The notes under the pieces: generated by a model
Seen by the model: the letters and a program-made list of their open reading frames with translations, nothing else
Database searches by the model: none
What the model was told of the DNA's origin: nothing
DNA from: Phytophthora colocasiae
Lineage: Eukaryota > Oomycota > Peronosporomycetes > Peronosporales > Peronosporaceae
DNA length: 64,000 nt
Direction of reading: 5' to 3'
Assembly (NCBI GenBank): GCA_018806915.1
Contig: JAGKQI010000100.1
Location: forward strand, 1,240,001 to 1,304,000
Made by a program: the position numbers and the translations under genes
Shown: one piece after another, positions 62,501 through 64,000 of the stretch
Numbering within the stretch: the first letter of the stretch is position 1
How the letters are laid out: every line of letters starts with the position of its first letter

Positions 62501-64000
62501 GCAATTGGAACGCAATTTCACTGCCAACGTTGCTTAAAAGTTGAGCTGTGGGCACTCGATCCTTCACAAAAGTGACCACATCGCTGTCCTTACATGTGGC
62601 GTCATCCTTCACGAGGGTCAAGTTGTAGCCTGCACCGAAGCGGTTCTTTAAGAACAAAGATGATCCGCAGCAACGCAGCTCTCCTTCTGCCATGATAGCA
62701 ATTCGGTCGCCCAATATGTCCGCTTCGTCCATAAAGTGGGTAGTTAACACCATCACGCGGTCGTTGCGGTTGTTCAATAGGATCTCCCACGTACTACGAC
62801 GACTGTACGGGTCCATTCCCGACGTAGGTTCGTCCAGGAACACCAGTGAGCTATCACCCAGCAGAGACACAGCAACAGACAGCTTCCTCTTCATTCCTCC
62901 TGATAATTCAGTAGACTTAACATGGCGTTTCTCCGTTAAGCCAACTTCTCGGATCTGCCGAGTGATAACTTCATCCAATTCAGCTTTCGTGTAGCCTTTA
63001 ATACGACCAAAGAAGAGTAAATGCTCTTCCACAGTCAGTTCTTCAAACAACACATCATGCTGGAAACAGAGACCCAACGACTCGCGGATCTCATCCATAT
63101 CCTCCGTAATGGACATACCTCGGAATGTCGCGTCTCCACTGGAAGGGGCAATCATTCCTGTAAGCATCGAGATCAATGTGGTCTTTCCAGCTCCATTATG
63201 ACCGAGAAGACACGTGATCTGGTTCTTGTACATGTTCAAATTCAGTCCTTGCACCGCCACTTTTTCCCCTCCAGGCACGGGGAAAACCTTACGGAGCCTT
63301 TGCACAGCGAGAACTTCCCCCTGACGCTCTTGTTCTCGAAGTTCCGTGTTCACAGGCTCAAAATTGTGGTTCACATCAACAGAAACACTGTCTAGTAGAG
63401 CTTCTCCTGGGTGACTGGAGTCCAGGTTCGCCTTCAACTCACGAGCTTTACGACGGTTTCTCCAGTAGGAAGGAGAGACCGGGAAGTACCATTTCAACGT
63501 CGTACCATGCTCCTTAGGGATAACCTTCTCGAAATATAACCCCAACAAAGTGTACAAAACAGTGTCAATAGCGAACATCACCAACGACCGACTGAATCGG
63601 AAGTTATCACTTAACACACTGGCATTTGAGAAATTCACACCCGTTCCGGTAGCTTCGAGATTCGACAGAACCGTCACACCGAGAGATAGTGCGACTGGAG
63701 AGAGGATACATCCCGCAGTCTTCTGGTTTTCAGCAGTTTCCGTCGTAAAAGCGGCTGAAACAAAGTACATAAGGAAGAAAAGCACCATTCCAACGAAAGC
63801 TCCAACCCGTGCCTTGCTGAAGATCGTACTGATCATAAATCCATACGCCAATACACTCAGACTGAAGAGGAAGAAGAAGAGGAAAATCAACACCACAGAA
63901 CTGTTCGAGAAGAGTCCTGCCATCCCCATAAGCGCCTGTAGAATCGAACCGAAGAACAGGATCAAGACGTACGTCATGTACCAGGATACAACGATAGCCT
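59565..64000 (-). CDS. ABCA-type full ABC transporter (N-terminal part outside window)
   Basis: The frame is open to the window end on the minus strand, so the first transmembrane half is only partly visible. About 1475 residues are seen: the last helices of TMD1, then NBD1 (Walker A GHNGAGKTT, signature LSGGMKRKLS, Walker B LVFLDEPTSGMDP). TMD2 follows with a large extracellular loop and about six helices, then NBD2 (GINGAGKTTT, LSGGNKRKLS, IIFLDEPSTGMDP). The arrangement and the conserved KRKLS signatures fit the ABCA lipid-exporter subfamily. Both ATP sites look complete. The C terminus ends GVARGFQEA. Confidence 0.92.
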   Translation of the reverse strand, partial: AIVVSWYMTYVLILFFGSILQALMGMAGLFSNSSVVLIFLFFFLFSLSVLAYGFMISTIFSKARVGAFVGMVLFFLMYFVSAAFTTETAENQKTAGCILSPVALSLGVTVLSNLEATGTGVNFSNASVLSDNFRFSRSLVMFAIDTVLYTLLGLYFEKVIPKEHGTTLKWYFPVSPSYWRNRRKARELKANLDSSHPGEALLDSVSVDVNHNFEPVNTELREQERQGEVLAVQRLRKVFPVPGGEKVAVQGLNLNMYKNQITCLLGHNGAGKTTLISMLTGMIAPSSGDATFRGMSITEDMDEIRESLGLCFQHDVLFEELTVEEHLLFFGRIKGYTKAELDEVITRQIREVGLTEKRHVKSTELSGGMKRKLSVAVSLLGDSSLVFLDEPTSGMDPYSRRSTWEILLNNRNDRVMVLTTHFMDEADILGDRIAIMAEGELRCCGSSLFLKNRFGAGYNLTLVKDDATCKDSDVVTFVKDRVPTAQLLSNVGSEIAFQLPLASSSKFASMFADMDDNLQKLGLLSYGVSVTTLEEVFIKVAEADDHGNQHTLGNRARSETPASSPRVSDAGIPEQAGSFFMTHLWALILKRFRYAKRDKKMIFYSLALPVILLLVGLGLLQGTSFTKNDPNLLLTTDKFDYGTETPTPYYCQPGTTEDVWCSSAMTSHFTDISTEALALSEPAFDSSSPTVFRVTYTNPAVNTTGATGYGLRLGQEVYNRGYGVDSPTVEGQYGAYLVHGDSEKNLFGYNLFVNTTSTHSAIIFKALMDQTIYRFFANSSSDLNLVVNNHPLPLTADTKALFGSFLAFTACLFICIAFTYYPASIVTFLVKEKQANHNSKHQQLVSGVSLGAFWLSNFIWDFILYLIPCAAAILMIKGFGIDSMTGSSACNSCSSETFPAVIVLFLLFGLAICPFTYCLSYLFKEHASSQTYTIMINFIIGVVLMVVAFILDVIESTKDVNAVLVFFWRFSPLFNLGYGLLNLVLNELTTIRESDDTKTSPFSTDLMGWEMIYLFVTAILYGLLAVGIDYAMTFPKVKDWMSGRDNVVDEPFEEDVDVEKEAARVASGEADSDIVKLASLRKVYRGGKVAVRNLSFGLKRGECFGFLGINGAGKTTTMKMLTGDELPTHGTATLGGFDILTQQIEVRRQIGYCPQFDALFDLLTVREHLELFASIKGVPRSQLSAVVQDKILQLNLSDFENKLAGSLSGGNKRKLSVAIAMIGNPRIIFLDEPSTGMDPVSRRFMWDVIADISTRGKNSTIVLTTHSMEESEALCSRVGIMVGGRLRCLGSVQHLKSRFGDGLVFDVKLANPSQEELDELVHTHFGGAEEIVTREDLEDKCQSFGDKELAQRVVASHPTGYGLAAVLERDGYIRAEAFLSWCLEETHFDALLHFLSYSFSHGGVTVMERQNDFCRFKLRGSSDELRLSKVFALVEEIKEKMHIREYSVSQTSLEQIFNYFASQQAEEQGVARGFQEA

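Noticed and set aside
1..64000. CRISPR arrays, operons, rRNA genes
   Set aside because: No regularly spaced repeats of that type and no rRNA-like sequence were seen, and the genome is eukaryotic. The only regular repeats are coding or promoter duplications.

Overview
The window looks like a gene-dense stretch of an oomycete genome, most probably Phytophthora or a close relative. Four observations support this. Introns are short (about 55-95 nt, GT..AG). Start-proximal sites match the oomycete initiator plus flanking element (TCATTYYNCA followed by CAATTT). It carries oomycete-style gene content: secreted CAP/PR-1-like proteins, a PH-domain MAP kinase, a flagellar docking protein and ankyrin families. 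Retroelement debris lies between otherwise intact genes. No database search was possible; family names come from reading motifs.

Layout. 1-8.3 kb: a trafficking-type protein with a C-terminal RING (5' end outside the window), a flagellar outer-arm-docking coiled-coil protein, and a membrane-anchored alpha/beta hydrolase. 8.4-11.3 kb: two full ankyrin paralogues plus the 5' relic of a third. 11.5-14.7 kb: a decayed Ty1/copia element, its likely 3' LTR, and a tRNA-like pol III promoter. 14.8-18 kb: a six-exon gene joining a signal peptide and PA domain to a GT41 (SPINDLY/OGT-like) glycosyltransferase. 18-24 kb: a CAP gene, a convergent pair of broken ankyrin genes, SWIM-finger transposon debris and a broken CAP gene.

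24-48 kb is dominated by four dispersed acyl-CoA oxidase paralogues, ACX1-4 by position. ACX2 is split by a Tc1/mariner element at a TA site. Three copies share a nearly identical central tract, which suggests gene conversion. Between them lie another ankyrin gene with an in-frame stop, a small secreted protein, a second CAP gene, a FLYWCH-MULE transposase, a cold-shock-domain (UNR/CSDE1-like) RNA-binding protein, a calponin-homology/EF-hand coiled-coil protein and a UXT-like prefoldin.

48-64 kb is housekeeping in character: a DUF924-TilS fusion, RPB5, a deaminase-SAM-EF-hand-Tudor-like multidomain protein, a PH-MAPK with a TEY loop, an MNN1-like mannosyltransferase, and an ABCA transporter cut by the window end.

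No operon logic applies in this eukaryote. The genes act in separate processes: peroxisomal-type fatty-acid oxidation, secretion and host-facing secreted proteins, flagella, RNA metabolism and signalling. The best candidates for undescribed biology are the secreted PA-GT41 fusion, the deaminase-SAM-EF-Tudor protein, the DUF924-TilS fusion, the converted ACX family lacking an ordinary peroxisomal tag, and the shared, tandemly duplicated CAP promoter box.
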